From a virus: a DNA stretch of 64,000 nucleotides. Below the pieces are notes generated by a model. That model was not told where the DNA came from, ran no database searches, and was given only the letters and a program-made list of their open reading frames with translations. Below, one piece after another: positions 39,289 through 48,087 of this stretch (the first letter of the stretch is position 1; each line of letters opens with the position of its first letter). Both the position numbers and the translations under genes were made by a program. The stretch spans positions 1-64,000 of IMG/VR virus record IMGVR_UViG_3300022918_000011; one strand, given 5' to 3'.

Positions 39289-40233
39289 ATGGCACTTCGC
39301 AAACCTTCAGTTACAGACGCAGTAAAAACCTCCACCGCAGCTGTGGTTGAGAAAGAGCCAGTGGTCAAGGCAGTGGAAACCAAGGCAGTTGAAACTGCAA
39401 AGGTCGACACCGCTGAAGTGAAAGACGATGCGCCGCTGGAAGGCGAGCTGGTCAATGACGCAGCCGACGCCGCCGCTGATGATGCAGCTGAGCCGGAAGT
39501 TGAAACCCCGGAAGTAGAAACCGAAGTTGTTGACGCTGAAGCCCAACCGGAAGCGGTCGCTGAAGCACTGGTTGAGTCTGCTGAATCGGGCAAGGCTGTT
39601 GCGGTGAAGCAGGAAAATACTGCGGTAGTCGCAAGCCCCAACGCGGTTCGCGGTGCGCTGGCACAGTTCAGCGAAGACCTGGCCAGCCAGGGCTATGAAG
39701 GCATGCAGCTAACCGGTATGTCGTTCGACCGTGTGAAGCTGCACGAGAATGACTTCAAGCTGGGCAGCGATGAGATCAGCCTGGGTCAGACTCTGGATGT
39801 TCAGATCATGTCGACCCGCCCTCTGTACATCGTGCGTCAGCACGACGGCAGCGGCGCTGAGATCTTCTACAGCTACGACAAGAACGGTCTACTGAACACC
39901 GATGGCTCCAGCGCCCAGGAAACTCTGGACAACTGGAAAGAAGACGGCTACGGCGTTGAAGGTTCCCCGCTGAACATCAAGGAATACAGCGAGGCCATGG
40001 CGCAAATCGTCGGTCGAGACGACGAGCACGAGGGCCTGATGGTCATGCTGTCGATCCCGCCAGCTTCCCGTAACCGCCTGGCTGGTGCGTTCGCTGTTGG
40101 TAGACAGCGTCTGAAGGTTGACCCGTCGAACCTGATCGTCCGCTGCAAGGTGGGCAACAAGATCGGCTCCGGCGAAGAAGCCTTCCGCCCTTGGGTGTTC
40201 ACTGCCCACCGTGTCGCGGAAGCCGCTGAGTAA
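39289..40233 (+). CDS. Putative ssDNA-binding or replication accessory protein (314 aa)
   Basis: Residues 1-100 are low-complexity, made of Ala, Val, Glu, Asp and Lys, and must be disordered and acidic. Residues 110-310 are a folded beta-rich domain. I do not recognise a classical OB-fold motif. The gene has its own promoter and terminator and sits between helicase and polymerase genes, which is where phage single-strand-binding proteins often lie. An in-frame ATG at 39241 would add 16 residues. The function is an inference from position. Confidence 0.5.
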   Translation: MALRKPSVTDAVKTSTAAVVEKEPVVKAVETKAVETAKVDTAEVKDDAPLEGELVNDAADAAADDAAEPEVETPEVETEVVDAEAQPEAVAEALVESAESGKAVAVKQENTAVVASPNAVRGALAQFSEDLASQGYEGMQLTGMSFDRVKLHENDFKLGSDEISLGQTLDVQIMSTRPLYIVRQHDGSGAEIFYSYDKNGLLNTDGSSAQETLDNWKEDGYGVEGSPLNIKEYSEAMAQIVGRDDEHEGLMVMLSIPPASRNRLAGAFAVGRQRLKVDPSNLIVRCKVGNKIGSGEEAFRPWVFTAHRVAEAAE

Positions 40234-40252
40234 TCAGCTGCTCTGAAGTGCG

Positions 40253-40281
40253 AACCCCGACTAGAAATAGTCGGGGTTTTT
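40253..40281 (+). terminator. Intrinsic terminator
   Basis: AACCCCGACT (40253-40262) and AGTCGGGGTT (40269-40278) form a 10-bp stem with loop AGAAAT, followed by TTTTT-like (TTTTTAA). It ends the single-gene unit started at 39167. Confidence 0.85.
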
Positions 40282-40310
40282 AATACCTAAAATTCCTTGG
40301 AAATCAAAGC

Positions 40311-40880
40311 ATGACCACTAAATTGACCGCTGAGCAGCTGCAGAAAATCACTGAAACCCCGTTCGACGTTATGGTCGACACGCTCGCCAAACCCGGCCAA
40401 GCGATCAAGGATACCCTGTCGTTCATCAAGTTCCTGAACCTGCTGCAGATCTGCACCAAGGTGATTGACAAGGGCAACGAGCTGGACACCATCAAGAAGG
40501 CCGTCATCTACAACAAGGACGCCACGGCACTGCCGCAGTTCTTCCTGCCGAGCAGCCAGAAGCTGGCCGAAGCACACGACAGCCTGACACCTGAGCAGCT
40601 GCATCTGCTGCACATGGCGGTTGGCCTGGCCGGTGAAGCTGGCGAGATGCTGGAGCAGGTAGTGCGCCACATCCTCGGCGAGGCGCTGGACGAAGAGAAC
40701 GTTGTGGAAGAAGCCGGCGATGCCACCTTCTACGTCGTGGGCCTGCTTAACGGCGTGAAGAAGTCCCTGGGTGAAGCGCTGCAGGCCAACAAGTTGAAGC
40801 TGCTCGGCAAGCGTTACGCCTCCGGTGCATACAGCGACCAGCAAGCACAGGACCGGGCTGACAAACCCGCCGGCCAATGA
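40311..40880 (+). CDS. MazG-like nucleotide pyrophosphohydrolase (189 aa)
   Basis: The second half carries AVGLAGEAGEMLEQVVRHIL (about residues 103-122) and EENVVEEAGDATFYVVGLL (about 128-146). The E-x-x-E and E-x-x-D pairs are the magnesium-binding residues of all-alpha NTP pyrophosphohydrolases. The last part, NKLKLLGKRYASGAYSDQQA, is a usual MazG-family ending. Residues 1-95 are an additional helical domain. Such enzymes adjust nucleotide pools or remove alarmones in infected cells. Gene follows its own terminator; ATGA coupled downstream. Confidence 0.8.
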   Translation: MTTKLTAEQLQKITETPFDVMVDTLAKPGQAIKDTLSFIKFLNLLQICTKVIDKGNELDTIKKAVIYNKDATALPQFFLPSSQKLAEAHDSLTPEQLHLLHMAVGLAGEAGEMLEQVVRHILGEALDEENVVEEAGDATFYVVGLLNGVKKSLGEALQANKLKLLGKRYASGAYSDQQAQDRADKPAGQ

Positions 40881-41140
40881 ACGAGTTCAACAGGCGCAAG
40901 GATGATCACCACGGGATCAAGAAGTTATTGCTCCTGGTCGTCTGCTTGTTGATCGGCAGCATCCTGGCTGCCGCCCTGATCGTCTGGGTTTACACAGAAG
41001 TCGATCGGGCACGGTGCGAGGCCAACGGTGACGAGACCGGCCGCGACACCCGTTACACCTTCCTCGTCGGCTGCATGGTCAAGCTTCCAGCTGGGAAATG
41101 GTTTCCACGGGAAGAAGTCCGGCAGATTCAGCGCAACTAA
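40877..41140 (+). CDS. Small membrane protein (87 aa)
   Basis: ATGA overlap with the MazG-like gene. Basic N-terminus (NRRKDDHHGIKK), one membrane helix (residues 17-39), then a polar domain with two Cys (about residues 48 and 66) that would lie in the periplasm. Followed by a strong terminator. Unknown function. Confidence 0.6.
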   Translation: MNEFNRRKDDHHGIKKLLLLVVCLLIGSILAAALIVWVYTEVDRARCEANGDETGRDTRYTFLVGCMVKLPAGKWFPREEVRQIQRN

Positions 41141-41146
41141 ATTTAT

Positions 41147-41170
41147 GACCCGGCTTCGGCCGGGTCTTTT
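41147..41170 (+). terminator. Intrinsic terminator
   Basis: GACCCGGC, loop TTCG, GCCGGGTC, then TTTT. The 8-bp stem with UUCG-type tetraloop makes this a strong site. Confidence 0.85.
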
Positions 41171-41186
41171 GTTCTAAGGAATTGGC

Positions 41187-41822
41187 ATGAAAGCAGAACT
41201 CGTAGATTTTATGGGCACCGACCTGACAGTGGTTAACGCTGCCCGGGTGTCAATGGCCAAGCATAAAGACGTTCTCGACGCTGGCGATGAGAAGCTGATC
41301 AGCTACCTGGCCTCGCATGGTCACTGGACCCCAGCGTCCCACCCGATGATCCAGATGCGCGAAACGGTACCGATCTTTGTGGCGCGGCAGCGGTTCAAGC
41401 ACATGGTCGGGTTCACCTACAACGAAGTGTCCAGGCGCTATGTTGACGACACCCCTGAGTTCTACGTTCCCGACGTGTGGCGCAGCCGCCCGGACGGTAG
41501 CATCAAGCAAGGCAGCGCTGGAGCCCACCCCCGCAGTCACATGTGGTCAGCGGCTTACGACCTGTTCATCGACCAGTGTGTTGAGCTGTACGAGGGCATG
41601 ATCGCTGACGGCGTGGCGCCAGAGCAGGCCCGCATGGTCTTGCCTCAGTCGATGCTGACCAGCTACTACGTCACAGGCAGCCTGTTTGCATGGGCTCGTG
41701 CGTACAAGCAGCGGGTCGATGCTCACGCCCAGCACGAGATTCAAGTGCTCGGGCACCAGTGGGGCGAGATCCTGAAACCGTTGTTCCCTGTCAGCTGGGC
41801 AGCGTTTGCGGAGGCAGCATGA
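41187..41822 (+). CDS. thyX: Flavin-dependent thymidylate synthase ThyX (211 aa)
   Basis: It makes dTMP from dUMP with FAD and methylene-tetrahydrofolate. Near residue 65, PIFVARQRFKHMVGFTYNEV is followed by SRRYVDDTPEFYVPD. This is the ThyX signature region; the usual R-H-R is K-H-M here, a change in the direction seen in phage ThyX proteins. QARMVLPQSMLTSYYVTGS and the His/Gln-rich helix at 180-190 complete the fold. ATG with AAGGA 7-8 bases upstream, right after a terminator. ATGA overlap with the exonuclease gene downstream. Confidence 0.9.
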   Translation: MKAELVDFMGTDLTVVNAARVSMAKHKDVLDAGDEKLISYLASHGHWTPASHPMIQMRETVPIFVARQRFKHMVGFTYNEVSRRYVDDTPEFYVPDVWRSRPDGSIKQGSAGAHPRSHMWSAAYDLFIDQCVELYEGMIADGVAPEQARMVLPQSMLTSYYVTGSLFAWARAYKQRVDAHAQHEIQVLGHQWGEILKPLFPVSWAAFAEAA

Positions 41823-42382
41823 TCAAGCACGGCATCTCAATCGATCTCGAAACCCTTGGCCTGCACAACGACGCGCCGATCTTTGCCATTGGCGCCTGCC
41901 GGTTCAACTATGACGGCAGCGATTGGGGAATTGGCCAAGGCCAGTATTTCTCCATGGAAGTGAACCCGGAGGGCCAAGGCCACCCGCAGGTCAGCAACCT
42001 GTTCTTCTGGCTGCAGAACGACACCCGACAGCTGTTCGCCAGCCAGTATGCTGACCCACTGGACGGCGTACTTCTGAAGCTGAACGAGTGGTTCGCTGAC
42101 TTCGAAGGCAACATCTGGATCCGCGGCAATAAGGATTCGGTATGGCTGGAGTCGGCGTATGCCAGGCACCCAGGCATCAAACCACCGTTCCGCTACAACC
42201 AGTTCCGTGAGGTCCGCACGCTGATCGACTTCGCTCAGCAGGTGGTGCCGCATGACGAGCGGCTGAACCGAGGGTTCACGCTGCCCGAACGCTGGGAGCA
42301 GGAACACGAGGCTCTGGACGACGCGCGGTACCAAGCCCGCTGCATCCAGGCTGTGTACAAAGCCTTCCCGATCAAGGAGTAA
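41819..42382 (+). CDS. DEDD-type 3'-5' exonuclease (Rv2179c-like, 187 aa)
   Basis: SIDLETLGLHNDAPIFAIGA at residues 7-26 is the first DEDD motif (D-x-E). D at about residue 95 (WFADFEGNIWIRGNKD region) and the end HEALDDARYQARCI (His/Asp pair, about residue 166) complete the set. This layout matches the Rv2179c/DUF5051-like exonucleases found in many phages, which act on RNA or DNA ends. ATGA-coupled to thyX. Confidence 0.75.
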   Translation: MIKHGISIDLETLGLHNDAPIFAIGACRFNYDGSDWGIGQGQYFSMEVNPEGQGHPQVSNLFFWLQNDTRQLFASQYADPLDGVLLKLNEWFADFEGNIWIRGNKDSVWLESAYARHPGIKPPFRYNQFREVRTLIDFAQQVVPHDERLNRGFTLPERWEQEHEALDDARYQARCIQAVYKAFPIKE

Positions 42383-42386
42383 CTAC

Positions 42387-42659
42387 ATGCGTCCATTGAA
42401 ATTCACCCTCGACGGCGGACTGAACACGCTGACCTTGAAAGGTCGTTTGCACGGCCGTGGCCACCTCGCGTTCCAGCGTCGCAAACTGACTTACTGGTCC
42501 ACCGTGGTGGAGCGCGAGGAAGAGAGCACCTACATTCTCTTTGTCGCTGCAACCGGCGAAGAACTACCGGCTGGCTACAACGTTGAGTACCTGGGTACCG
42601 CGATGAGCACTGCCGAAGACATCGTGCTCCACCTGTACCGTCTGGACCCAAAGGAGTAA
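42387..42659 (+). CDS. DUF7352-like small protein (90 aa)
   Basis: The second half (YILFVAATGEELPAGYNVEY, then LGTAMSTAEDIVLHLYRL) has the strand order and G-T-G/E-h-x-x-G phrase of a small phage domain (DUF7352). Function unknown. It lies directly before the polymerase gene. Confidence 0.55.
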   Translation: MRPLKFTLDGGLNTLTLKGRLHGRGHLAFQRRKLTYWSTVVEREEESTYILFVAATGEELPAGYNVEYLGTAMSTAEDIVLHLYRLDPKE

Positions 42660-42663
42660 CCCC

Positions 42664-45600
42664 ATGCATTACCACATCCTCGACTTCAAAGCGGTCGCCA
42701 AGCACTCGTACTACGGTGCCAGCGACCCTGAAGCAATCCATTGTGAAGTGAAGGACCGCCGCTTTGCCCATTGGCAGGTCGGCGCCGCTGGGCTGCTCAG
42801 CCGTTACTTCCAGGCCGTACTGGATGCCGGGGATAGCCCTCGACAGCTGCTGGTTGCCCACGACATGGGCCAAGAGTTCCGCCAAGGCATCTTCCCAGAC
42901 TACAAGGGGCAGAAGTCCAAGAAGACCGAGAACAAAAGCCCGGTCGAGATGGAACAGATCGAGGGCCTGTACAACTGGTCGAAGCAGTTCTTCACCGCCG
43001 TCGGCGCCACGCAGATCGGCGTCAAGGGCGTCGAAGCGGATGACGTGATTGCCTGGGTTGCCCAGAAAGTTACGGCAGCGGGCGGTACGCTAACCATCTA
43101 CACCGTCGACTTCGACTTGGCAGCGTTGGCCTCAGACGCTGTCAGCATTGTCACCCCCAAGGGCGTATTCCACGGCGACGACGGTGTCTTCGATCTGGAA
43201 AGCGACAACGACCTGAACGGGTTCCCGTACCACCTGGCCAGCTTCTGCAAATCCATCCTCGGTGATGCCTCCGACAACTACGGCGGCGTGAAGGGGATGG
43301 GCAAGGTTGCCCTGCGCAACATGCAGAAGGCTTTCGGCGATGACGGCCTGCTGGAACTGCAGAAGGTCGTGGACACCGGCAACACCGACATCCTCAACGA
43401 GGTGATCGCTGACACTGGCAGCAAGGAACTGAAGAAGCTGCTGGAAAACTTCACCGACTGGAAGCTGGGCTGGCGCCTGGCACAGCTGCGGCCTGAGTTG
43501 TGCTGGAAACCCCGCAAGAACAAGCTGGTCAAGCCCATCGTCTACAAGCGCGTGCCGAACCCAGGCAAGCTGCTTGAGCTGCTGACCGAGATCGACCACC
43601 AAGACCGCTGGGACGACACGTTCGCTGAACTGATGCCCAACCCGTTCGCTGTTGATGCAGCGAACTGGGGCGAGATGCGTGAAGCAATCCTCAGCGAGCT
43701 CACCGCCGGTGACCTGATGGCCTTCGACTATGAGTCCTCTGACAAAGAGCCAATCCGGGAATTCCGGATGGCTTCTGGTGCCGGTGAGGACTTTGTCGAT
43801 ACGCTCAGCCAGGAGCTGGCTGGTGCATCGTTCCAGTTCGGCAAGCATCTGGAGAACGTCATCTACATCCCGCTGGATCACCGCGACGCGATGAACCTGA
43901 ACCGGGAAGTGGTGCTGGAGATCCTGAAGCACGCCAAGGCCAAGGGCATCCGCCGGGTGGCACACAACGCCTTCTTCGAGGGTGTGGTGACCTACACCAA
44001 CCTCGGCGAGTGGCTGACCGACGTGGAAGATACCCGGATCATGCAGCGGTTCTTTGACGAGAACAGCAGCGCTGGTCTGAAGTCCATGTCAGCTGACTAT
44101 CTGGGCTTCGATCAGGTCTCGTTCAAGGAGACGTTGGCGAAGGGCTCCATCCGGGAGGGTGGCGCCACGATGATGTGCGAGCTGACCCTGGACGAGGTGT
44201 TCACCTACGGTACCGACGACAGCTTGGTAACCGGCCATCTGGCTGACCTGATGCAGCTGCAACTGATCCTTGATGGGCAGTGGCTGTTCTATCAGGAATA
44301 CGCGGTGAAGCCGACTGAGGTCCTGCAGCGTGCCTACGTTGAAGGCGTGAAGATGAACTGGGCTCTGCAGAAACGTCTGCACCAGCGAGATCTGAAGGCC
44401 ATTGAGGAAGGCATGATCGAACTGCGGGCCATCCTGAAGAAGAACGTCACCGGCAACCAGACGGCAGGCGCTGCCTCGCTCATCGCTGCCGAGAAGGACT
44501 ACGTCTACAAGTCAGCGCTGAAAAAGTACGACGACAAGGAAATGGCGTCAACCAAGCTCCACGAATGGAAGCGCGCGGTCGAAGCAGCTTGCCAGTACAC
44601 ACCGTACCGCGAAGAACTGGTCATGCCGGCCTTCGCTTTCACGGCCAAGCAGGTATCGGCGGCTGCCAAGGCCGTTGGGCTGCCAGAGCTGGAGAAGTTG
44701 AACTACAAAGCCTGGGCTGACTACATGGTGCAGGTCGGCGCCGAGGGTTTCGAGGAAGACTGGGGGCTCACAGAGCCGCAGCTGGAACTCGTCAAGACGG
44801 TGGCCAAGGCCATGGAGTTGGGCTGCATCAGCATCTCCAACATGCGCAAGCTGGTGGAAGCTGAGCAGGAACAAGGGCAGGAGGCTGCCGACGGCGGCCC
44901 TACCGAGAAGGCTCAACGGCTTGAAGCTGCTGAAGCCTACTGGGATGTGCTGGGCGAGGCTATCCAACGCATGGCGGGTGTCGAGGCTCGGACAGTTGCC
45001 TTCGGTGACCCACTGAACGTTGGCAGCCCGGTGCAGATGCAGCGTCTGCTGTACTGCAAGATCGGGGTGCCGGTGCGGTTGTTCGGGAAGATCAGCAAAG
45101 GGCGTCTGCAACTGGGCATCCGGGTCGCTGGTCCATCCACGGATGAGAAAGCAGTCGAGACGGCACTGGCCAACGACATCACAGCGGATGGCTGGGAGCG
45201 CGAAGCTCTGGCCGTGCTGCTCAAGGTCAAGTCAGCGACGACCCGATGCAGCCTGTACCACGACAAGTGGCCACTGTGGCTGCACCGCGATGGCAAGGTC
45301 CACCCTTACGTCACCGATTACGGTACCGACACCGGCCGGCCAACAGCCAGCTCGATGAACGTGCTGCAGGTGTCGAAGAAGGACAAGATCATGCGGTCCT
45401 GCTTCATCCCGCCGAGTCAGGACTACGTTTGTGTGGCCATCGACTTCAACGGCCAAGAGATCCGGTTGATGGCGAACCTTGCCAACGACCCGGTGCTGCT
45501 GTCGGTGTACGAGCCAGGCAACGAGAAGGATCTGCACAGCATGACCGGTGCGGGTATCGCGAAGCTCTCCTACGATCAGTTCACACTGATCCGGGAAGAT

Positions 45601-46350
45601 GTGAAGCACCCCGACAACAAGAAGATCAAAAACATCCGGGACAAGAAGGCCAAGCCTTTGAACTTCGGTATGGCCTACGGCGCTGGTCCAGGCACGCTGG
45701 CTCGCAACATGGTTGCCCCGGTCGAGGAAGCGAAGCAGCTCCTCGAAGACACCATGAACCTCTACTACCGGATTCGTCCGTGGCAGGAAGAGAGTGCTGC
45801 GTTCATGGACAAGCATGGCTACACGCTGACGGCCTACGGCAACAAGCGTCACGCCAGCAACGACCTGTTCTCCACTGACAAGGGCAAGGTGTCCCGTCAG
45901 CATCGTCAGGGTACCAACTTCGAGATCCAGGGCTCGGCAGCTGACATGCTGCGGATCGCACTGACCAACGTGTCGAAGTCCGGGATGATGGATCGGCTGC
46001 GGTTTGTTTTCTTCGCACCGATCTATGACGAAGTGGTTTCGTGGGTCCACAAGGACGACGTCTACGACTACTGCCTGGAGATGGGCGCAATCCTTGAAGC
46101 CACCACACCTCCTGGCCACATTGTTCGGCAGGTGCCGGAGTATTCAATCGGTTGCGACTGGGGTAACGTACATGAACTGGGCCGCGACATCAGCCCAGAG
46201 AACGTGGCCAAGTACGTCAAGCTCTCGCTGGAAGACAGCAAGCCAATCTGGGCAGAGGATGTGCTTGAGCCTTTCGATCCTATCCTGAAACGTGTTCTGG
46301 TCGAGTTGGCCGAGGACGAGGAGGCTGAAGTTGAAGTCATGCCTTACTGA
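42664..46350 (+). CDS. polA: Family A DNA polymerase with 5' nuclease and 3'-5' exonuclease domains (1228 aa)
   Basis: The N-terminal ~330 residues are a FEN-type 5' nuclease: DYKGQK, GVEADDVIAWV, TVDFDLAAL and GDASDNYGGVKGMGKVAL, including the helix-hairpin-helix. Next comes a DEDD-type proofreading domain (DYES about 355-358, VAHNAFFEG near 436, YGTDDSLVTGH near 518). The polymerase part has motif A AIDFNGQEIRL (about 926), the fingers helix KAKPLNFGMAYGAG (about 994) and motif C IYDEVVSW (about 1118), where Tyr replaces the usual His. At 1228 residues it is longer than E. coli Pol I (928) because of inserted segments around residues 560-760. This is the phage replicase. Confidence 0.92.
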   Translation: MHYHILDFKAVAKHSYYGASDPEAIHCEVKDRRFAHWQVGAAGLLSRYFQAVLDAGDSPRQLLVAHDMGQEFRQGIFPDYKGQKSKKTENKSPVEMEQIEGLYNWSKQFFTAVGATQIGVKGVEADDVIAWVAQKVTAAGGTLTIYTVDFDLAALASDAVSIVTPKGVFHGDDGVFDLESDNDLNGFPYHLASFCKSILGDASDNYGGVKGMGKVALRNMQKAFGDDGLLELQKVVDTGNTDILNEVIADTGSKELKKLLENFTDWKLGWRLAQLRPELCWKPRKNKLVKPIVYKRVPNPGKLLELLTEIDHQDRWDDTFAELMPNPFAVDAANWGEMREAILSELTAGDLMAFDYESSDKEPIREFRMASGAGEDFVDTLSQELAGASFQFGKHLENVIYIPLDHRDAMNLNREVVLEILKHAKAKGIRRVAHNAFFEGVVTYTNLGEWLTDVEDTRIMQRFFDENSSAGLKSMSADYLGFDQVSFKETLAKGSIREGGATMMCELTLDEVFTYGTDDSLVTGHLADLMQLQLILDGQWLFYQEYAVKPTEVLQRAYVEGVKMNWALQKRLHQRDLKAIEEGMIELRAILKKNVTGNQTAGAASLIAAEKDYVYKSALKKYDDKEMASTKLHEWKRAVEAACQYTPYREELVMPAFAFTAKQVSAAAKAVGLPELEKLNYKAWADYMVQVGAEGFEEDWGLTEPQLELVKTVAKAMELGCISISNMRKLVEAEQEQGQEAADGGPTEKAQRLEAAEAYWDVLGEAIQRMAGVEARTVAFGDPLNVGSPVQMQRLLYCKIGVPVRLFGKISKGRLQLGIRVAGPSTDEKAVETALANDITADGWEREALAVLLKVKSATTRCSLYHDKWPLWLHRDGKVHPYVTDYGTDTGRPTASSMNVLQVSKKDKIMRSCFIPPSQDYVCVAIDFNGQEIRLMANLANDPVLLSVYEPGNEKDLHSMTGAGIAKLSYDQFTLIREDVKHPDNKKIKNIRDKKAKPLNFGMAYGAGPGTLARNMVAPVEEAKQLLEDTMNLYYRIRPWQEESAAFMDKHGYTLTAYGNKRHASNDLFSTDKGKVSRQHRQGTNFEIQGSAADMLRIALTNVSKSGMMDRLRFVFFAPIYDEVVSWVHKDDVYDYCLEMGAILEATTPPGHIVRQVPEYSIGCDWGNVHELGRDISPENVAKYVKLSLEDSKPIWAEDVLEPFDPILKRVLVELAEDEEAEVEVMPY

Positions 46351-46718
46351 TGTTTGATTGGATGGGCGTCAAGTTCCCGATCAGCGAGAAGGACAGGAAG
46401 CAGATGATGGAAGACGGTGGGCCGGCAGACGCCGACCTGCCAAGCTTTCCTCCTCCTTACCAGAATCGTGGTGAGGAGGAGATCTCAACGCTGACCAAGG
46501 AACTGAACGTCACAGCTGCCAGTCTGGAGAAGGCGCTGGAAATGGTCCGGGAACTGGAGACTCATCTGGTCCGGATCAGAACCCAGCGCAACCTGTACAA
46601 ACGCGGCGTCGAGCAGCTGCATATGGACTGGCCAGCGATCTACAAGCGGTACTTCACCGAACAAGGCGAGCAAGACCAACTCAATGGGGTGCCAACCAAG
46701 GCGCCCCGCAGGAAATAA
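46350..46718 (+). CDS. Coiled-coil protein (122 aa)
   Basis: TGATG junction with the polymerase gene. Residues 45-90 form a likely coiled coil (EEISTLTKELNVTAASLEKA). The ends are polar and basic. It could be a polymerase accessory by position only. Confidence 0.6.
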   Translation: MFDWMGVKFPISEKDRKQMMEDGGPADADLPSFPPPYQNRGEEEISTLTKELNVTAASLEKALEMVRELETHLVRIRTQRNLYKRGVEQLHMDWPAIYKRYFTEQGEQDQLNGVPTKAPRRK

Positions 46719-46729
46719 GGAAGCAGTCG

Positions 46730-47488
46730 ATGTTTAACGCTAAGAGCATTACGGTATTCGCCCACGACTACGAGACAACTGGGGTTCAAACCCAGACCCT
46801 CGGTGTTGTGCAGGCAGCGCTGTGTTTTGCAACGGTACATCAGGACGGCACGTATGTGATCGTCGAGAAGGACGTGCAGAACTTGAACCCGGGCATGCCG
46901 ATCGAGCCTGGTGCGATGGCCATCCACGGCCTGTCAGACTTCGACGTCGCGGACTGCCCACCTTGGCAGCCGTACCTTGAAGAACAGATGGCCACGGTCA
47001 ACGAGTTCGGCGCCGACGCTGTCCTGTCGTTCAACGGCAACCGCTTCGACAACAAGATCGCCATGCGTTGCGGCTGGGTGCCAACCCCGTCCATCGACCT
47101 GTTCAAGTTTGCTTCGATCCAGAAGAAAAACAAACTCTGGGAGAAGGCGAACCTCGGTTACAGCCACGAGATGGTCACCGGCCGCAAGCTGGAGAAGGCT
47201 CACAACGCCTTCGCTGACATCGTCGGCACCCTCGATATGCTGGAAGGCATGATCAAGCTGTCCGGCGTTGCCAACCTTGATGAGTTCATGGCCCTGATCC
47301 AGGGTGATGACGGCACCCCTGAGATGAAGATCAACTGGGGGAAACATGCCGGCAAGAAGCTCAAGCACCTGCCCATCTCTTACCTAGAATGGCTGCTGAG
47401 CCCAGGCTGTGAGATCTCTCACAGCGTTGAGTTCCAGGGGGCGATTACCGCAGCGCTGGGTATGCCAGTCGCACCCGGTGCCCGATGA
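46730..47488 (+). CDS. DnaQ-like 3'-5' exonuclease with DUF3820-type C-terminus (252 aa)
   Basis: FAHDYETTGVQTQTLGVVQAA at residues 6-26 is the first DEDD motif (D-x-E-T-T-G). SFNGNRFDNKI (about 100) contains the second Asp, and AHNAFADIVGTLDML (about 160) the final His/Asp. The C-terminal 45 residues (MKINWGKHAGKKLKHLPISY, then LEWLLS) match the DUF3820 motif often attached to phage exonucleases. The polymerase has its own proofreading domain, so this enzyme probably acts in repair or in degrading host or recombination ends. AAGGA 8 bases before the ATG. Confidence 0.8.
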   Translation: MFNAKSITVFAHDYETTGVQTQTLGVVQAALCFATVHQDGTYVIVEKDVQNLNPGMPIEPGAMAIHGLSDFDVADCPPWQPYLEEQMATVNEFGADAVLSFNGNRFDNKIAMRCGWVPTPSIDLFKFASIQKKNKLWEKANLGYSHEMVTGRKLEKAHNAFADIVGTLDMLEGMIKLSGVANLDEFMALIQGDDGTPEMKINWGKHAGKKLKHLPISYLEWLLSPGCEISHSVEFQGAITAALGMPVAPGAR

Positions 47489-48087
47489 TCCTGCTGGGCA
47501 TTGCGGGTCTGGCCCGCAGCGGTAAGGACACGGCCGCAAACCATTTGGCTGAAGTCCTGCGCCTTGAGCGTTACGCCTTCGCCGAGCCACTGAAGACCAT
47601 GCTCAAGTCGGTGTTCGGCGATCACTTCCATGTCGGCGACCGCAGCGGTATCTGCCCAGAGGCTGGGATCAGCTATCGACTGCTGATGCAGACGCTGGGT
47701 ACCGAGTGGGGCCGCGAGCAGGTCAACCCACAGCTGTGGGTGAATCTGGTGGATCGTCACTGGAACGAGGTGCAATATCAAGCCAAGTTCGCTGACACTT
47801 ACCGCCGTGCGTTCGAGACAGACCCACCGAATGGCATGATCCTCAGCGACGTGCGCTTCGACTCCGAAGCCAAGTGGATCAAGGACAACGGTGGGTTCAT
47901 CATCCACATTTCCCGCCCCGAAACCGAACGATCCGGCGCACCGCGAGAAGGTTCGCATGCCAGCGAGGACGGTATCACCCTGTCCTACGCTGACGTCTGC
48001 TTGATCAACGATGGAGACATCGAGGATCTGAAGATCCAGCTGACGGCAGCGTACTCGATCATGCGGAACCGCAAACATGGCAGCTGA
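47485..48087 (+). CDS. Deoxynucleoside monophosphate kinase (200 aa)
   Basis: It phosphorylates dNMPs for DNA synthesis. GIAGLARSGKDTAANHLAE at residues 5-23 is the phosphate-binding loop (G-x-x-x-x-G-K-D-T/S) of phage dNMP kinases. FAEPLKTMLKSVFG and LMQTLGTEWGREQVNP follow in the expected order, and LSDVRFDSEAKWIKDNGG is the third typical block. T4 gp1 has 241 residues. ATGA-coupled to the exonuclease gene. Eleven bases overlap the next gene. Confidence 0.85.
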   Translation: MILLGIAGLARSGKDTAANHLAEVLRLERYAFAEPLKTMLKSVFGDHFHVGDRSGICPEAGISYRLLMQTLGTEWGREQVNPQLWVNLVDRHWNEVQYQAKFADTYRRAFETDPPNGMILSDVRFDSEAKWIKDNGGFIIHISRPETERSGAPREGSHASEDGITLSYADVCLINDGDIEDLKIQLTAAYSIMRNRKHGS

